Below, piece after piece: positions 6,285-14,808 of a stretch of DNA of 18,535 nucleotides. The DNA lies in NCBI GenBank assembly GCA_964635875.1, contig CAZWRK010000082.1, forward strand, positions 1 through 18,535, written 5' to 3'. Origin of the DNA: CAZWRK01 sp964635875. GTDB taxonomy: Bacteria; Pseudomonadota; Gammaproteobacteria; Burkholderiales; Aquaspirillaceae. A program made the position numbers and the translations under genes. How positions within the stretch are numbered: position 1 is the first letter of the stretch; each line of letters begins with the position of its first letter. Below the pieces are notes generated by a model. That model had not been told where the DNA came from. It made no database searches and was given only the letters and a program-made list of their open reading frames with translations.

Positions 6285-7079
6285 ATGCTAAAAACCCGTA
6301 TTCTCACTGCCCTTGTGCTATTGCCGCTGATGATCGGCGCTTTATTTCAACTGCCTGAACATGGCTGGACACCGTTTATTTGGCTAGTCAGTGCTTTGGG
6401 GTTGTGGGAGTGGGGGCGGTTTTTTCGCTTTTCAGTGCGTGCTCATGTGGCTTACCTTGGCGTGATGAGCGCCGTCGCTGCGGCCATTTGGCACTTCAAC
6501 TGGACCCCACCGCTGTGGGTTCATGCGCTGATTTTACTGTTCTGGTGCGGTGTCGCACCCCTATGGCTCAAACAGCGCTGGCCGCTTGGGCGGCCATGGG
6601 TGGGCGCGTTGCTCGGCGTGATGTTGATTTTGCCGTTTTGGATGGCGATGCGAGAATGGCGCCCAACTCCTGCTGCTGCGCCAAGCTTGCTCTCTCTGAT
6701 GGCGCTGGTGTGGCTGGCGGATAGCGCGGCCTACTTTGCGGGTAAAACCTTTGGCCGCCACAAGCTCGCGCCCTCGATCAGCCCCGGCAAAACATGGGAA
6801 GGTGTGGCGGGCGCATTGGTCGCCGTCACGGCCTATGCTTTCTTACTGCCCATCAATACCCTGTGGCAGCTTCACTTGCCGATGTGGGGTGTGCTCGGCG
6901 TCGTGTGGTCGCTGACCGCCGTGAGTATCGTCGGCGATCTTTTGGAGTCTTGGTTTAAACGCCAAGCGGGTGTGAAAGACTCCAGCCAATTGCTCCCCGG
7001 TCATGGCGGCATCTTAGACCGGATCGATAGTTTAATCGCGGTGTTGGCCGTTGCTGCCGCGCTCAAAGCATTGACCTAA
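6285..7079 (+). CDS. cdsA: Phosphatidate cytidylyltransferase (CDP-diglyceride synthase)
   Basis: A 264-residue polytopic inner-membrane enzyme that makes CDP-diacylglycerol from phosphatidic acid and CTP, the branch point for all phospholipids. Hydrophobic segments run from residue 5 onward (LTALVLLPLMIGALF, several more through 190, and a final one). The CDS family signature is complete near the C-terminus: SWFKRQAGVKDSSQLLPGHGGILDRIDS, with the metal-binding KD and the HGG...DRxD groups. The SPGKTWEG motif precedes it. The ATG at 6285 is 5 bases after the uppS stop, and I see no Shine-Dalgarno before it, so it probably depends on ribosomes finishing uppS. Confidence 0.97.
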   Translation: MLKTRILTALVLLPLMIGALFQLPEHGWTPFIWLVSALGLWEWGRFFRFSVRAHVAYLGVMSAVAAAIWHFNWTPPLWVHALILLFWCGVAPLWLKQRWPLGRPWVGALLGVMLILPFWMAMREWRPTPAAAPSLLSLMALVWLADSAAYFAGKTFGRHKLAPSISPGKTWEGVAGALVAVTAYAFLLPINTLWQLHLPMWGVLGVVWSLTAVSIVGDLLESWFKRQAGVKDSSQLLPGHGGILDRIDSLIAVLAVAAALKALT

Positions 7080-7125
7080 TGCGCCTTGCTTGCTCACGTT
7101 GACCCAAACGGATTTTATTCCCTCT

Positions 7126-8316
7126 ATGACTGCGCAACGCCTTACCATTTTGGGTGCTACGGGCACCATCGGGATCAACACCCTCGATATTATCGCCCGT
7201 CATCCCGACCGCTACACCGTCTATGCCCTCACCGGCGCTCACCAAATCGACCGCCTATTTGAGCAATGTCGTCAGTTTCGCCCTTGCCATGCCGTGGTCA
7301 CAGAAGCCGCTGCAGCACAGCAGCTCGAGGCACGGCTCCGCGCGGCCCACATCCCGACGGAAGTCAGCTATGGCGCAGAAGCACTGGCTGCTGTCGCGTC
7401 GGCCCCTGATGTCGATGCGGTGATGGCCGCGATTGTCGGCGCGGCAGGGTTGCCTCCGACCTTGGCCGCCGTTCATGCCGGAAAAAAAGTCCTGCTCGCC
7501 AACAAAGAATCGTTGGTGATGGCCGGTCGTTTCTTTATGGATGCCGTGCACGCCAGCGGTGCGCGTTTGTTGCCGATCGACAGCGAGCACAATGCGATTT
7601 TTCAATCGCTACCGGCTGACTTTTCGCAGGGGTTGGCGCATGCCGGTGTCGATTCCATTATTTTGACGGCATCGGGCGGCCCGTTCCGGCAACTGGCTGC
7701 CGAGCAGCTCGCAAATGTGACCCCAGAAGACGCAATTCGTCATCCGAATTGGGTGATGGGTCGGAAAATTTCCGTCGATTCTGCTTCGCTGATGAACAAA
7801 GGTTTAGAAGTCATCGAAGCGCGCTGGTTCTTTGATATTGCCCCTGAGCACATCGAGGTGATTGTTCACCCGCAAAGCGTGATCCATTCGATGGTGCGCT
7901 ACAAAGATGGCTCGGTCTTGGCCCAGCTTGGCACCCCCGATATGCGGACCCCGATTGCCCATGCGCTGGCATGGCCGGAGCGGATCGCCGCCGGTGTTGC
8001 GCCGCTTGATTTATTGTCCGTTTCGGGTCTGACCTTTGAAAAGCCCGATACCGTGCGCTTTCCGTGTCTGAATTTGGCTTTTCAGGCTTTGCAAGCGGGT
8101 GGTGATGCGCCCGCGGTCTTGAATGCCGCCAACGAAATCGCCGTCGAGGCTTTTTTAAATCGGCAGATTCGCTTTACCGATATTCCCCGCCTGATCGAGC
8201 ACGCGCTGACACAGTATGCCGGTGCCTGTAGTGCGTCGATTGAAAGCTTGTTTGCGATTGATGCCGAGGTCCGTCGGACCACAACCAGTGCTTTATCTAG
8301 ATTGCCGTCATGTTGA
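7126..8316 (+). CDS. dxr: 1-deoxy-D-xylulose 5-phosphate reductoisomerase
   Basis: DXR converts DXP to MEP with NADPH, the first committed step of the non-mevalonate isoprenoid pathway that feeds uppS. With the ATG at 7126 the protein has 396 residues, close to E. coli (398). An in-frame TTG at 7090 would add 12 residues that do not resemble the family. The NADPH-binding GATGTIG is at 10-16. The metal ligands fit D152 and E154 (IDSEHNAIFQ) and E228 (NKGLEVIEARW). ANKESLVMAG, TASGGPFR, HPNWVMGRKISVDSASLMNKG and HPQSVIHSMVRY are all intact. No Shine-Dalgarno is seen. The last codons overlap the rseP start by 7 bases. Confidence 0.97.
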   Translation: MTAQRLTILGATGTIGINTLDIIARHPDRYTVYALTGAHQIDRLFEQCRQFRPCHAVVTEAAAAQQLEARLRAAHIPTEVSYGAEALAAVASAPDVDAVMAAIVGAAGLPPTLAAVHAGKKVLLANKESLVMAGRFFMDAVHASGARLLPIDSEHNAIFQSLPADFSQGLAHAGVDSIILTASGGPFRQLAAEQLANVTPEDAIRHPNWVMGRKISVDSASLMNKGLEVIEARWFFDIAPEHIEVIVHPQSVIHSMVRYKDGSVLAQLGTPDMRTPIAHALAWPERIAAGVAPLDLLSVSGLTFEKPDTVRFPCLNLAFQALQAGGDAPAVLNAANEIAVEAFLNRQIRFTDIPRLIEHALTQYAGACSASIESLFAIDAEVRRTTTSALSRLPSC

Positions 8317-9647
8317 CCACGCTTATTGCTTTTTTAGTCGCGACCGGCTTTTTGGTCACATTCCACGAGCTTGGCCATTACTGGGCGGCACGCTGGGCGG
8401 GAGTGCGGGTGTTGCGGTTTTCGGTCGGCTTTGGGCGGGCGCTGTGGTCTCGCACCGATCGCCACGGCACCGAATGGTGTATCGCCCCGATCCCTTTGGG
8501 CGGCTACGTCAAAATGCTGGATGCGCGTGAAGCACCGGTGCCACCGGCTTGGCGGGGGCAAGATTTTGGCAGCCAACCTGCGCTACATAAAATCATCATT
8601 GTCGTTGCGGGGCCGATTGCCAATTTAGTGCTGGCGGTCTTGCTCTATACGGTGCTGTTTATGGGCGGCGTTGATTATTTGCGCCCGGCGATTGGCACTG
8701 TTCTCCCTAACACCCCCGCTGCGATGGCAGGTTTGCGTGATGGCGATGTGGTCAGCGCGGTCAATGATCAGCAAACCGATAGCTGGGCGACATTACACAT
8801 GCAGCTCATGGACGCTTTGTCCGATCCCGACAGCGATATTCAGATTGTGACCGAGGACGGTCAGCGCCATATTCCGGCTGCAGCACATCGCGATATTGAG
8901 GCCAACCCGCAGGCTGTTGCTGCCTTGGGTATGATGCCGCAGCGCTTGTTGCTACAGGTGGCCGCCGTGATGCCAGACAGCCCCGCAGAAAAAGCCGGAT
9001 TGCGAGAAGGCGATGTTTTGGTCGCGATTGATGATCAGCCGCTGCATCGCTGGAGCGATCTGGTCAGTCGGGTGCGTCCGGCGATTGGACAGTCTTTGGC
9101 ACTGACCGTTTCGCGCCAAGGCCAGTCGTTACAGGTGAATGTCACGCCGGTGGCGCGTGACCATCATGGACAGCGAGAAGGCTCGCTTGGGGTCGCGCCG
9201 AGTGTTGATCGTGAATGGCTGGTCAGTCTGAAGGGCACTCGTGAAGAGGGCTTGTTTGGTGCGCTTGCATTGGGTGTTCAAAAAACATGGAACGATGCGA
9301 GTTTGTCGCTGCGCATGATGTATCGCATGGTGTTAGGTTCTGTTTCCGTTGATCAAATTAGCGGACCGCTGAGTATTGCGGGCTTTGCGGGCGAAACTGC
9401 AAAGCGCGGCCTCTCGGCGTATTTGGGATTTTTGGCCTTACTCAGTGTGAGTTTAGGGGTCTTGAATCTCCTGCCTATCCCCGTGCTAGATGGGGGACAC
9501 TTGCTGTATCATGTCGCCGAATGGATTAAAGGTTCGCCAGTATCAGAGCGGATGCAAATGTTCGGGCAACGTCTCGGCCTTGCGCTGCTGTTAAGTTTGA
9601 TGCTGCTGGCGATTTTCAACGACTTCAACCGTCTTTTTGCGGGATGA
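8310..9647 (+). CDS. rseP: RseP-type site-2 zinc metalloprotease
   Basis: A 445-residue intramembrane protease that in E. coli cuts RseA after DegS to release sigma-E, and also clears signal-peptide remnants. The zinc site HELGH is at 19-23 in the first membrane helix, and the third ligand motif LDGGH is at 393-397 (NLLPIPVLDGGHLL). Two tandem PDZ domains lie in the periplasmic part, at about 125-195 and 215-290 (NTPAAMAGLRDGDVV and DSPAEKAGLREGDVLVAIDDQ). A final helix (LALLLSLMLLAIFNDF) ends the protein. The ATG overlaps the dxr stop (ATGTTGA), there is no Shine-Dalgarno, and it probably relies on translational coupling. Its place before bamA links stress proteolysis with outer-membrane assembly. 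The substrate in this organism is inferred. Confidence 0.97.
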   Translation: MLTTLIAFLVATGFLVTFHELGHYWAARWAGVRVLRFSVGFGRALWSRTDRHGTEWCIAPIPLGGYVKMLDAREAPVPPAWRGQDFGSQPALHKIIIVVAGPIANLVLAVLLYTVLFMGGVDYLRPAIGTVLPNTPAAMAGLRDGDVVSAVNDQQTDSWATLHMQLMDALSDPDSDIQIVTEDGQRHIPAAAHRDIEANPQAVAALGMMPQRLLLQVAAVMPDSPAEKAGLREGDVLVAIDDQPLHRWSDLVSRVRPAIGQSLALTVSRQGQSLQVNVTPVARDHHGQREGSLGVAPSVDREWLVSLKGTREEGLFGALALGVQKTWNDASLSLRMMYRMVLGSVSVDQISGPLSIAGFAGETAKRGLSAYLGFLALLSVSLGVLNLLPIPVLDGGHLLYHVAEWIKGSPVSERMQMFGQRLGLALLLSLMLLAIFNDFNRLFAG

Positions 9648-9657
9648 CCGCTTGCCT

Positions 9658-11940
9658 ATGAAACCGACTTATATTGCCGCTGCTGTTCTGGGTATGGCTC
9701 TCGCTCCCGCTTGGGCCGCTGAACCCTTTGTTGTGAAGGATATCCGTGTCGAAGGGATCCAGCGCACCGAGCCCGGGACCGTTTTTAACTATCTTCCAAT
9801 TCATGTCGGCGAAACCTTCACCGACGAAAAAGCCCAAGAAGCGATTAAAGCGCTGTTTGCGACCGGCTTTTTTAGCGATGTTCGGATCGAGTCCGAAGGC
9901 AACGTCATTATCGTGGCCTTGAGCGAACGCCCCGTGATCGCCGAGCTGAATATCAATGGCGCAAAAGAGTTTGAAAACGAGCAACTCAAAAAAGCGCTGA
10001 AAGAAAACGGCCTCGCTGAATCGCGCATTTTCGACCGCGCCCTGATGGATCTCGCCGAGCAAGAGCTGAAACGTCAGTACTACAGCCGTGGTAAATACGC
10101 AGTTGAAATCACCACCCGCATTGTGCAGCTTGAGCGCAATCGGGTCGCGATTCACTTCGACATCAACGAAGGCGAAGCTGCGCGTATCAAATCGATTCGT
10201 ATCGTCGGCGCAACCGCCTTCAGCGAAAAAGATCTGCTCAAAGAATTTAGCCTGAGCAACGGCGGTTGGTTCTCTTGGTTCACTAAAGACAACCAATATT
10301 CCAAGCCGAAGCTCTCGGGTGACCTCGAAAAACTTCGTGCGTTCTACCAAAACCAAGGTTACTTCGACTTCAACGTTGACTCGACCCAAGTGTCGATTGG
10401 TGCAGACAAGCGCGATATGTTTGTCACCGTCAACATCACAGAAGGCCCGAAATACCGCGTTTCCGATGTGAAACTGGCGGGTGATTTGGTGGTGGGCGAA
10501 GACGAACTGAAAAAGCTTTTAGATGTGAAAGCCGGTGAGGTTTTTGTCCGCGATCATATTAATAGCAGCGTGACCGCCTTAACCGACCGTCTCGGCCAAG
10601 AAGGCTATGCCTTTGCCAACGTCAACGTGGCACCCGAAGTTAACAAAGAGAAAAACGAAATCGCGTTTACTTTCTTTGTCGATCCGGGCCGTCGTTCGTA
10701 TGTTCGCCGCATCAACATTACCGGTAATACCCGTACCCGCGATGAAGTGGTCCGCCGCGAAATGCGTCAGATGGAAAGCGGCTGGTACGACGCCAACAAA
10801 ATTAAACGCTCTAAAGAGCGCGTGAATTTGCTGGGCTACTTCACCGATGTCAACGTCGAAACCCCTGCTGTTCCCGATAGCAACGACCAAGTGGATGTGA
10901 ACTTCTCGGTCAAAGAAAAACCGACCGGTAACGTCACCCTTGGCGCGGGCTTCTCCCAAGGGGAAGGCTTGATCCTGTCGGCAGGGATTTCGCAAAGCAA
11001 CTTCTTTGGTTCGGGCAAAGCCGTCAGCGCCTCGTTCAATACCTCCAAGCTCAATCGCTTGTTGAACTTGTCGTTTACCGACCCATACTTCACGCCCAAT
11101 GGTGTGTCGATTGGCTACGACATTTATACCCGTCGCTACAGCCCGAACAATATCGACCGCTACAACTATCAAACCGATACCTCCGGTGCAGCGATTCGCT
11201 TCGGTATTCCGATTACCGAATACGACACGATCAATCTGAGCTTTGGTGCCGAGCAAGTCAAAGTCAAAGTCTTTGACGATAGCCCTGCACGTTACAAGCG
11301 CTATGTGAACGACTTCGGTGAATCGACCCTGACATGGCTGGCGCGTGCTGGCTGGGGTCGCGATACCCGTGATAGCGCCCTGTGGCCGACCACTGGTAAG
11401 GTCATGAAGGTCAGTACCGAAATTGGTCTGCCTGGCGGTGACTTGCAATATGGCCGTTTGACGACCGGTCTGCAGTGGTTCTTCCCGCTGTCAAAAGACT
11501 ACACGTTAGCGGTTTCGGGTGAATATGCCGCAGTACAAACCTATGGCAATACCACCAGCGTACCGTTCTTCCAAAGTCTGTATATGGGCGGTATTGGTTC
11601 GGTGCGCGGCTTTGAAACCGGTAGCATTGGCCCGCGTGACGAAAACGGCGATGCCATCGGCGGCACGCGTCGCTTGGTGTCCAGCGCTGAATTGCTGTTC
11701 CCCTTCCCCGGGATGAAAGACGATAAAACCATTCGTGCGAGTGTGTTTGTCGATGCCGGTAGCCTGTGGGGCGGCAACATCAACAGCTCAATGACCAGCG
11801 AACTGCGCTACTCGTCGGGTGCGGCGTTGACGTGGTTGTCACCGTTGGGGCCGATGAAGTTCAGCTTGTCTAAGCCTTTGAATGCTAAAGACTCTGACAA
11901 AGAACAACGCTTCCAATTTACGCTCGGTACGGTGTTCTAA
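9658..11940 (+). CDS. bamA: Outer membrane protein assembly factor BamA
   Basis: BamA (760 residues) is the essential Omp85 insertase of the BAM complex. The ATG at 9658 gives a signal peptide MKPTYIAAAVLGMALAPAWA with cleavage near residue 20; the frame is open a little further upstream into rseP from a TTG, which is not favoured. Five POTRA domains span about 23-425 (first: VVKDIRVEGIQRTEPGTVFNYLPI). The 16-stranded barrel follows, with the conserved loop-6 VRGF at 649-652 (GSVRGFETGSIGPRD). The protein ends in FQFTLGTVF, with the terminal Phe of outer-membrane barrels. The start is 10 bases after the rseP stop and lacks a good Shine-Dalgarno. skp follows after 16 bases. Confidence 0.98.
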   Translation: MKPTYIAAAVLGMALAPAWAAEPFVVKDIRVEGIQRTEPGTVFNYLPIHVGETFTDEKAQEAIKALFATGFFSDVRIESEGNVIIVALSERPVIAELNINGAKEFENEQLKKALKENGLAESRIFDRALMDLAEQELKRQYYSRGKYAVEITTRIVQLERNRVAIHFDINEGEAARIKSIRIVGATAFSEKDLLKEFSLSNGGWFSWFTKDNQYSKPKLSGDLEKLRAFYQNQGYFDFNVDSTQVSIGADKRDMFVTVNITEGPKYRVSDVKLAGDLVVGEDELKKLLDVKAGEVFVRDHINSSVTALTDRLGQEGYAFANVNVAPEVNKEKNEIAFTFFVDPGRRSYVRRINITGNTRTRDEVVRREMRQMESGWYDANKIKRSKERVNLLGYFTDVNVETPAVPDSNDQVDVNFSVKEKPTGNVTLGAGFSQGEGLILSAGISQSNFFGSGKAVSASFNTSKLNRLLNLSFTDPYFTPNGVSIGYDIYTRRYSPNNIDRYNYQTDTSGAAIRFGIPITEYDTINLSFGAEQVKVKVFDDSPARYKRYVNDFGESTLTWLARAGWGRDTRDSALWPTTGKVMKVSTEIGLPGGDLQYGRLTTGLQWFFPLSKDYTLAVSGEYAAVQTYGNTTSVPFFQSLYMGGIGSVRGFETGSIGPRDENGDAIGGTRRLVSSAELLFPFPGMKDDKTIRASVFVDAGSLWGGNINSSMTSELRYSSGAALTWLSPLGPMKFSLSKPLNAKDSDKEQRFQFTLGTVF

Positions 11941-11956
11941 AACGGCGGGCTATTTC

Positions 11957-12448
11957 ATGAAAATACGTTCTCTTTTCGGATGGGGTCTTTGCGTGGTCGG
12001 GTTGGCCAGTTCGGCATGGGCAGGCGATTTACGTTTTGGGTATGTCAATACCGAGCGTATTTACGTCGAAGCGCCTCCGGCACTGTCGGCCCAAAAACGC
12101 TTGGAAAAAGAATTTGCCCAGCGTGAAAGCGCCCTAAAAGAGATGGCGGGCAAAATCAAACAACTCGAAGACAAGCTCGGGCGCTTGGACGCCACCGACC
12201 CCGAGCGTCGCAACCGCGAGCGTGAACTTGCTCAGCTGGGCCGTGATCTACAGGCGCGGCAGCGCGAGTTGCGTGAAGATTTTGCCTTGCGTCGTAATGA
12301 AGAATTTGCCGCCGTTCAAGACCGTGCCAATCGTGTGATTCGGAGCTTGGCGGCGCGCGAAGGCTTTGATGTGATTTTGCAAGACGCGGTGTACGTCAAT
12401 CCGCGCTTGGACATCACCGAGATGGTGATTAAAGAGCTGGCTAAATAA
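11957..12448 (+). CDS. skp: Periplasmic chaperone Skp/OmpH
   Basis: A 163-residue precursor with signal peptide MKIRSLFGWGLCVVGLASSAWA, cleaved about 22/23 before GDLRFGYV. The mature part begins with the family strand LRFGYVNTERIY, then two long charged helices (about 40-125; QKRLEKEFAQRESALKEM and RERELAQLGRDLQARQRELRED) that form the coiled-coil tentacle. It ends with GFDVILQDAVYVNPRLDITEMVIKEL, the trimerisation strands. Skp is a trimeric holdase that carries unfolded outer-membrane proteins to BamA, encoded just upstream. The open frame reaches back to 11882 inside bamA, but the ATG at 11957 alone gives a signal peptide. A weak GGCGGG precedes it. Confidence 0.95.
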   Translation: MKIRSLFGWGLCVVGLASSAWAGDLRFGYVNTERIYVEAPPALSAQKRLEKEFAQRESALKEMAGKIKQLEDKLGRLDATDPERRNRERELAQLGRDLQARQRELREDFALRRNEEFAAVQDRANRVIRSLAAREGFDVILQDAVYVNPRLDITEMVIKELAK

Positions 12449-12472
12449 ATCTTTAGTCGCTGACAACCGCTT

Positions 12473-12502
12473 AGGTCGGCTTATGCCGACCTTGTTTATT
12501 TC
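12473..12502 (+). terminator. Hairpin (possible attenuator or processing site) between skp and lpxD
   Basis: A perfect 8-bp stem AGGTCGGC (12473-12480) / GCCGACCT (12485-12492) with a TTAT loop is followed by the interrupted T-rich tail tgtttatttc. It lies inside an otherwise tightly packed operon. The imperfect T-run suggests partial termination or 3'-end protection of the upstream mRNA rather than a full stop. Confidence 0.55.
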
Positions 12503-12517
12503 AGGAACGGAGGATGT

Positions 12518-13567
12518 ATGAGCTACCAACTCTCCGAATTAGTCGCCGCACTGGGCGGCAGCTATCGTGGCCCTGACTGCCGCATTACGCGACTCGCGCC
12601 GCTTGAACAGGCGGCCGAAGGCGATTTGGCTTTTCTGGCCAATCCCCGCTACCGCAGCCAAGTCGAAACCTCTCAGGCCAGCGCGATCATTGTCACTGCC
12701 GCTGTGGCGGAAACGCTGACGAGCGACCGCGCCCTCATCATTGCGCCCGATCCCTATGTGTACTTTGCGCGCGTTGCGCGTTTGCTCAATCCGCGCCCTG
12801 TAGCTCGCGCCGGTATTCATCCTTCGGCGGTGGTGTCTCCTGAAGCTCAGGTAGCGGCCAGCGCTGAGATTCGCGAATGGGTCAGCATTGGTGCAGGTGC
12901 GGTGATTGGCGAGCGTGTCATTGTGCACGCGGGTTGCGTGATTGGTGAAGGCAGCCAGATTGGCGACGACTGTATTTTATATCCGCGCGTCACCGTCTAT
13001 CAGGGCGTGACGCTGGGTCAACGTTGCACCATTCAAGCCGGTGCGGTGATTGGCTCCGACGGTTTTGGGATGGCATGGACCGGCGCAGAAACCGGCTGGT
13101 TAACGATCCCGCAAACCGGCGGCGTGCGCATTGGCGATGATGTCGATATCGGTGCAAACACCACCATCGACCGTGGTGCCTTGGCCGATACCGTGATTGC
13201 GTCCGGGGCCAAACTCGACAACCAAATTCAAATTGCACACAACGTCGAAATTGGCCGCCATACCGCGATGGCCGCCTGCGCAGGCGTTGCGGGCAGCACC
13301 AAAATCGGCGCGTATTGCATGGTCGGTGGCGCGGGCATGATCTCGGGTCATCTCACCATCGGCGACCGCGTACATATCTCGGGTGGCACTTTAGTCGCTA
13401 AATCCATTCGTGAGCCCGGTCATTACACCGCCGTCTATCCACTGGCTTCGCATCGGGATTGGACGCATAATGCCGCCCAATTACGTCAAATCGACAAGCT
13501 GTTTGCTCGCGTGAAGGCGCTCGAAAGCGAACTGGCTGCAGCAAATAAAAATAAGGACATCTCATGA
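12518..13567 (+). CDS. lpxD: UDP-3-O-(3-hydroxyacyl)glucosamine N-acyltransferase
   Basis: LpxD adds the second hydroxyacyl chain, from acyl-ACP, to the 2-amino group in the third step of lipid A synthesis. The 349-residue protein has the N-terminal uridine-binding domain (about 1-100, with LAPLEQAAEGDLAFLANPRY). A left-handed beta-helix of hexapeptide repeats follows from about 105 to 310 (IHPSAVVSPEAQVAASAEI onward), and a C-terminal helix ends it. The general base corresponds to H241 in QIQIAHNVEIG (E. coli H239). The ATG at 12518 is preceded by GGAGG (12509-12513), 4 bases away, and AGGAA a little further up. The stop overlaps the fabZ start by 4 bases. Product acts as a cytoplasmic trimer. 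Confidence 0.98.
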   Translation: MSYQLSELVAALGGSYRGPDCRITRLAPLEQAAEGDLAFLANPRYRSQVETSQASAIIVTAAVAETLTSDRALIIAPDPYVYFARVARLLNPRPVARAGIHPSAVVSPEAQVAASAEIREWVSIGAGAVIGERVIVHAGCVIGEGSQIGDDCILYPRVTVYQGVTLGQRCTIQAGAVIGSDGFGMAWTGAETGWLTIPQTGGVRIGDDVDIGANTTIDRGALADTVIASGAKLDNQIQIAHNVEIGRHTAMAACAGVAGSTKIGAYCMVGGAGMISGHLTIGDRVHISGGTLVAKSIREPGHYTAVYPLASHRDWTHNAAQLRQIDKLFARVKALESELAAANKNKDIS

Positions 13568-14022
13568 GTGATATTCAAGGCCCTATCGACATTCGCCAAA
13601 TTATGCAAATGTTGCCGCATCGTTACCCGTTCTTGCTGGTCGATCGCGTCCTCGAAATTGAAACCGGTAAGCGCATTAAAGCGATTAAAAATGTCACGGC
13701 AAATGAGCAATTCTTTGTCGGCCATTTCGAACAATATCCGGTCATGCCCGGCGTGTTGATTATCGAAGCCTTGGCGCAAGCGGCCGGTATCTTGGCGATC
13801 AAAACCCACGATGGCGACGTTCGCCAAGAAAACGCCCTGTATTTCTTCGTCGGTATCGACAATGCGCGCTTTAAGCGCCAAGTCGTCCCCGGTGATCAAA
13901 TCGTGTTCGAAGTCGAAATGCTCAGAGTGTCACGCGGCATCGGCAAATTTGCAGCCCGTGCCTTGGTCGACGGCGATATCGCCTGTGAAGCTGAACTGAT
14001 GTGCGCGCGTCGGGAGATTTAA
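13564..14022 (+). CDS. fabZ: 3-hydroxyacyl-ACP dehydratase FabZ
   Basis: FabZ (152 residues) dehydrates (3R)-hydroxyacyl-ACP in fatty-acid elongation. It competes with LpxA and LpxD for the same hydroxyacyl-ACP pool, which explains its place in the lpx cluster. The hot-dog fold catalytic residues are H19 (MLPHRYPFLLVDRV) and E68 (MPGVLIIEALAQAAG), with GHF at 53-55. The ATG overlaps the lpxD stop (ATGA), and AAGGA precedes it by 7 bases, so it has both coupling and its own ribosome site. lpxA starts 5 bases after the stop. Confidence 0.98.
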   Translation: MSDIQGPIDIRQIMQMLPHRYPFLLVDRVLEIETGKRIKAIKNVTANEQFFVGHFEQYPVMPGVLIIEALAQAAGILAIKTHDGDVRQENALYFFVGIDNARFKRQVVPGDQIVFEVEMLRVSRGIGKFAARALVDGDIACEAELMCARREI

Positions 14023-14027
14023 GCTAA

Positions 14028-14801
14028 ATGGCGATTCATTCCACAGCAGTGGTGGACGCGCGTGCTGATCTGGCACCCGATGTCGAGGTTGGGCCGTATG
14101 CCGTCATCGGGCCAAATGTCAAAATTGACAGCGGCACCCGCATTGGTGCGCACGTCGTCATTGACGGTCACACCCAGATTGGCCGCGACAACCGCATTCA
14201 TTCGCACGCGGTGTTAGGTGGTGAGCCGCAAGACAAAAAATACCGTGGCGAACCCACGCAATTAATCATCGGCAACGGCAATACCATTCGTGAGTTTTGC
14301 ACTTTCAGCCTTGGCACCGTTCAAGATGGCGGCGTGACCCGTTTGGGCGACGATAACTGGATCATGGCTTATGTCCATATCGCGCATGATTGCATCGTGG
14401 GTGATCACACCATTTTTGCCAACAACGCGACCCTTGGCGGTCATGTCAAAGTGGGCGACTGGGTGATTTTGGGCGGCTTAACCGCCGTGCATCAATTCTG
14501 CTTGATTGGTGCGCACGCGATGACCGCCGGTGGTTCGATTGTGGTGCAAGACATTCCGCCGTATGTGATGGCCGCAGGCAATCACGCCAGTCCGGTTGGA
14601 ATCAACAGCGAAGGCCTTAAGCGCCGAGGCTTTACGCCTGAATCTTTGCGCGCGATTAAACACGCCTACAAAGCCTTGTACCGTGAAAGCCTCGGTTTAG
14701 AAGCCGCGAAAACAAAAATTGCCGAATTGGCACAAAACGAGCCGAGTTTGGATTTGTTTACCGACTTTTTTGCCCGAACCACCCGCAGCATTATTCGTTA
14801 A
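14028..14801 (+). CDS. lpxA: UDP-N-acetylglucosamine O-acyltransferase
   Basis: LpxA (257 residues) transfers a 3-hydroxyacyl chain from ACP to the 3-OH of UDP-GlcNAc, the first step of lipid A synthesis. Hexapeptide repeats of the left-handed beta-helix fill about 1-185, and the C-terminal helical domain (LKRRGFTPESLRAIKHAYK) follows, ending in FTDFFARTTRSIIR. The catalytic base is H120 in YVHIAHDC (E. coli H125). The position equal to the E. coli chain-length ruler G173 is G168 in AMTAGGSIVVQD, not the Met that restricts the Pseudomonas aeruginosa enzyme to C10, so a longer acyl chain is expected (inference). GGGAG lies 11 bases before the ATG. Confidence 0.98.
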   Translation: MAIHSTAVVDARADLAPDVEVGPYAVIGPNVKIDSGTRIGAHVVIDGHTQIGRDNRIHSHAVLGGEPQDKKYRGEPTQLIIGNGNTIREFCTFSLGTVQDGGVTRLGDDNWIMAYVHIAHDCIVGDHTIFANNATLGGHVKVGDWVILGGLTAVHQFCLIGAHAMTAGGSIVVQDIPPYVMAAGNHASPVGINSEGLKRRGFTPESLRAIKHAYKALYRESLGLEAAKTKIAELAQNEPSLDLFTDFFARTTRSIIR

Positions 14802-14808
14802 ATTTCCA

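Noticed and set aside
10579..11448. Long antisense open frame (289 codons) opposite bamA, with a similar one at 9625-10389
   Set aside because: The translation has no recognisable domain and the frame follows from the codon bias of bamA, whose sense protein is certain. No ribosome site or spacing supports it.
12504..12540. Possible sigma-E promoter before lpxD (GGAAC motif and a TCCGA)
   Set aside because: The spacing is about 22 bases instead of about 16 and the second element falls inside the lpxD coding region; the GGAAC overlaps the ribosome site.
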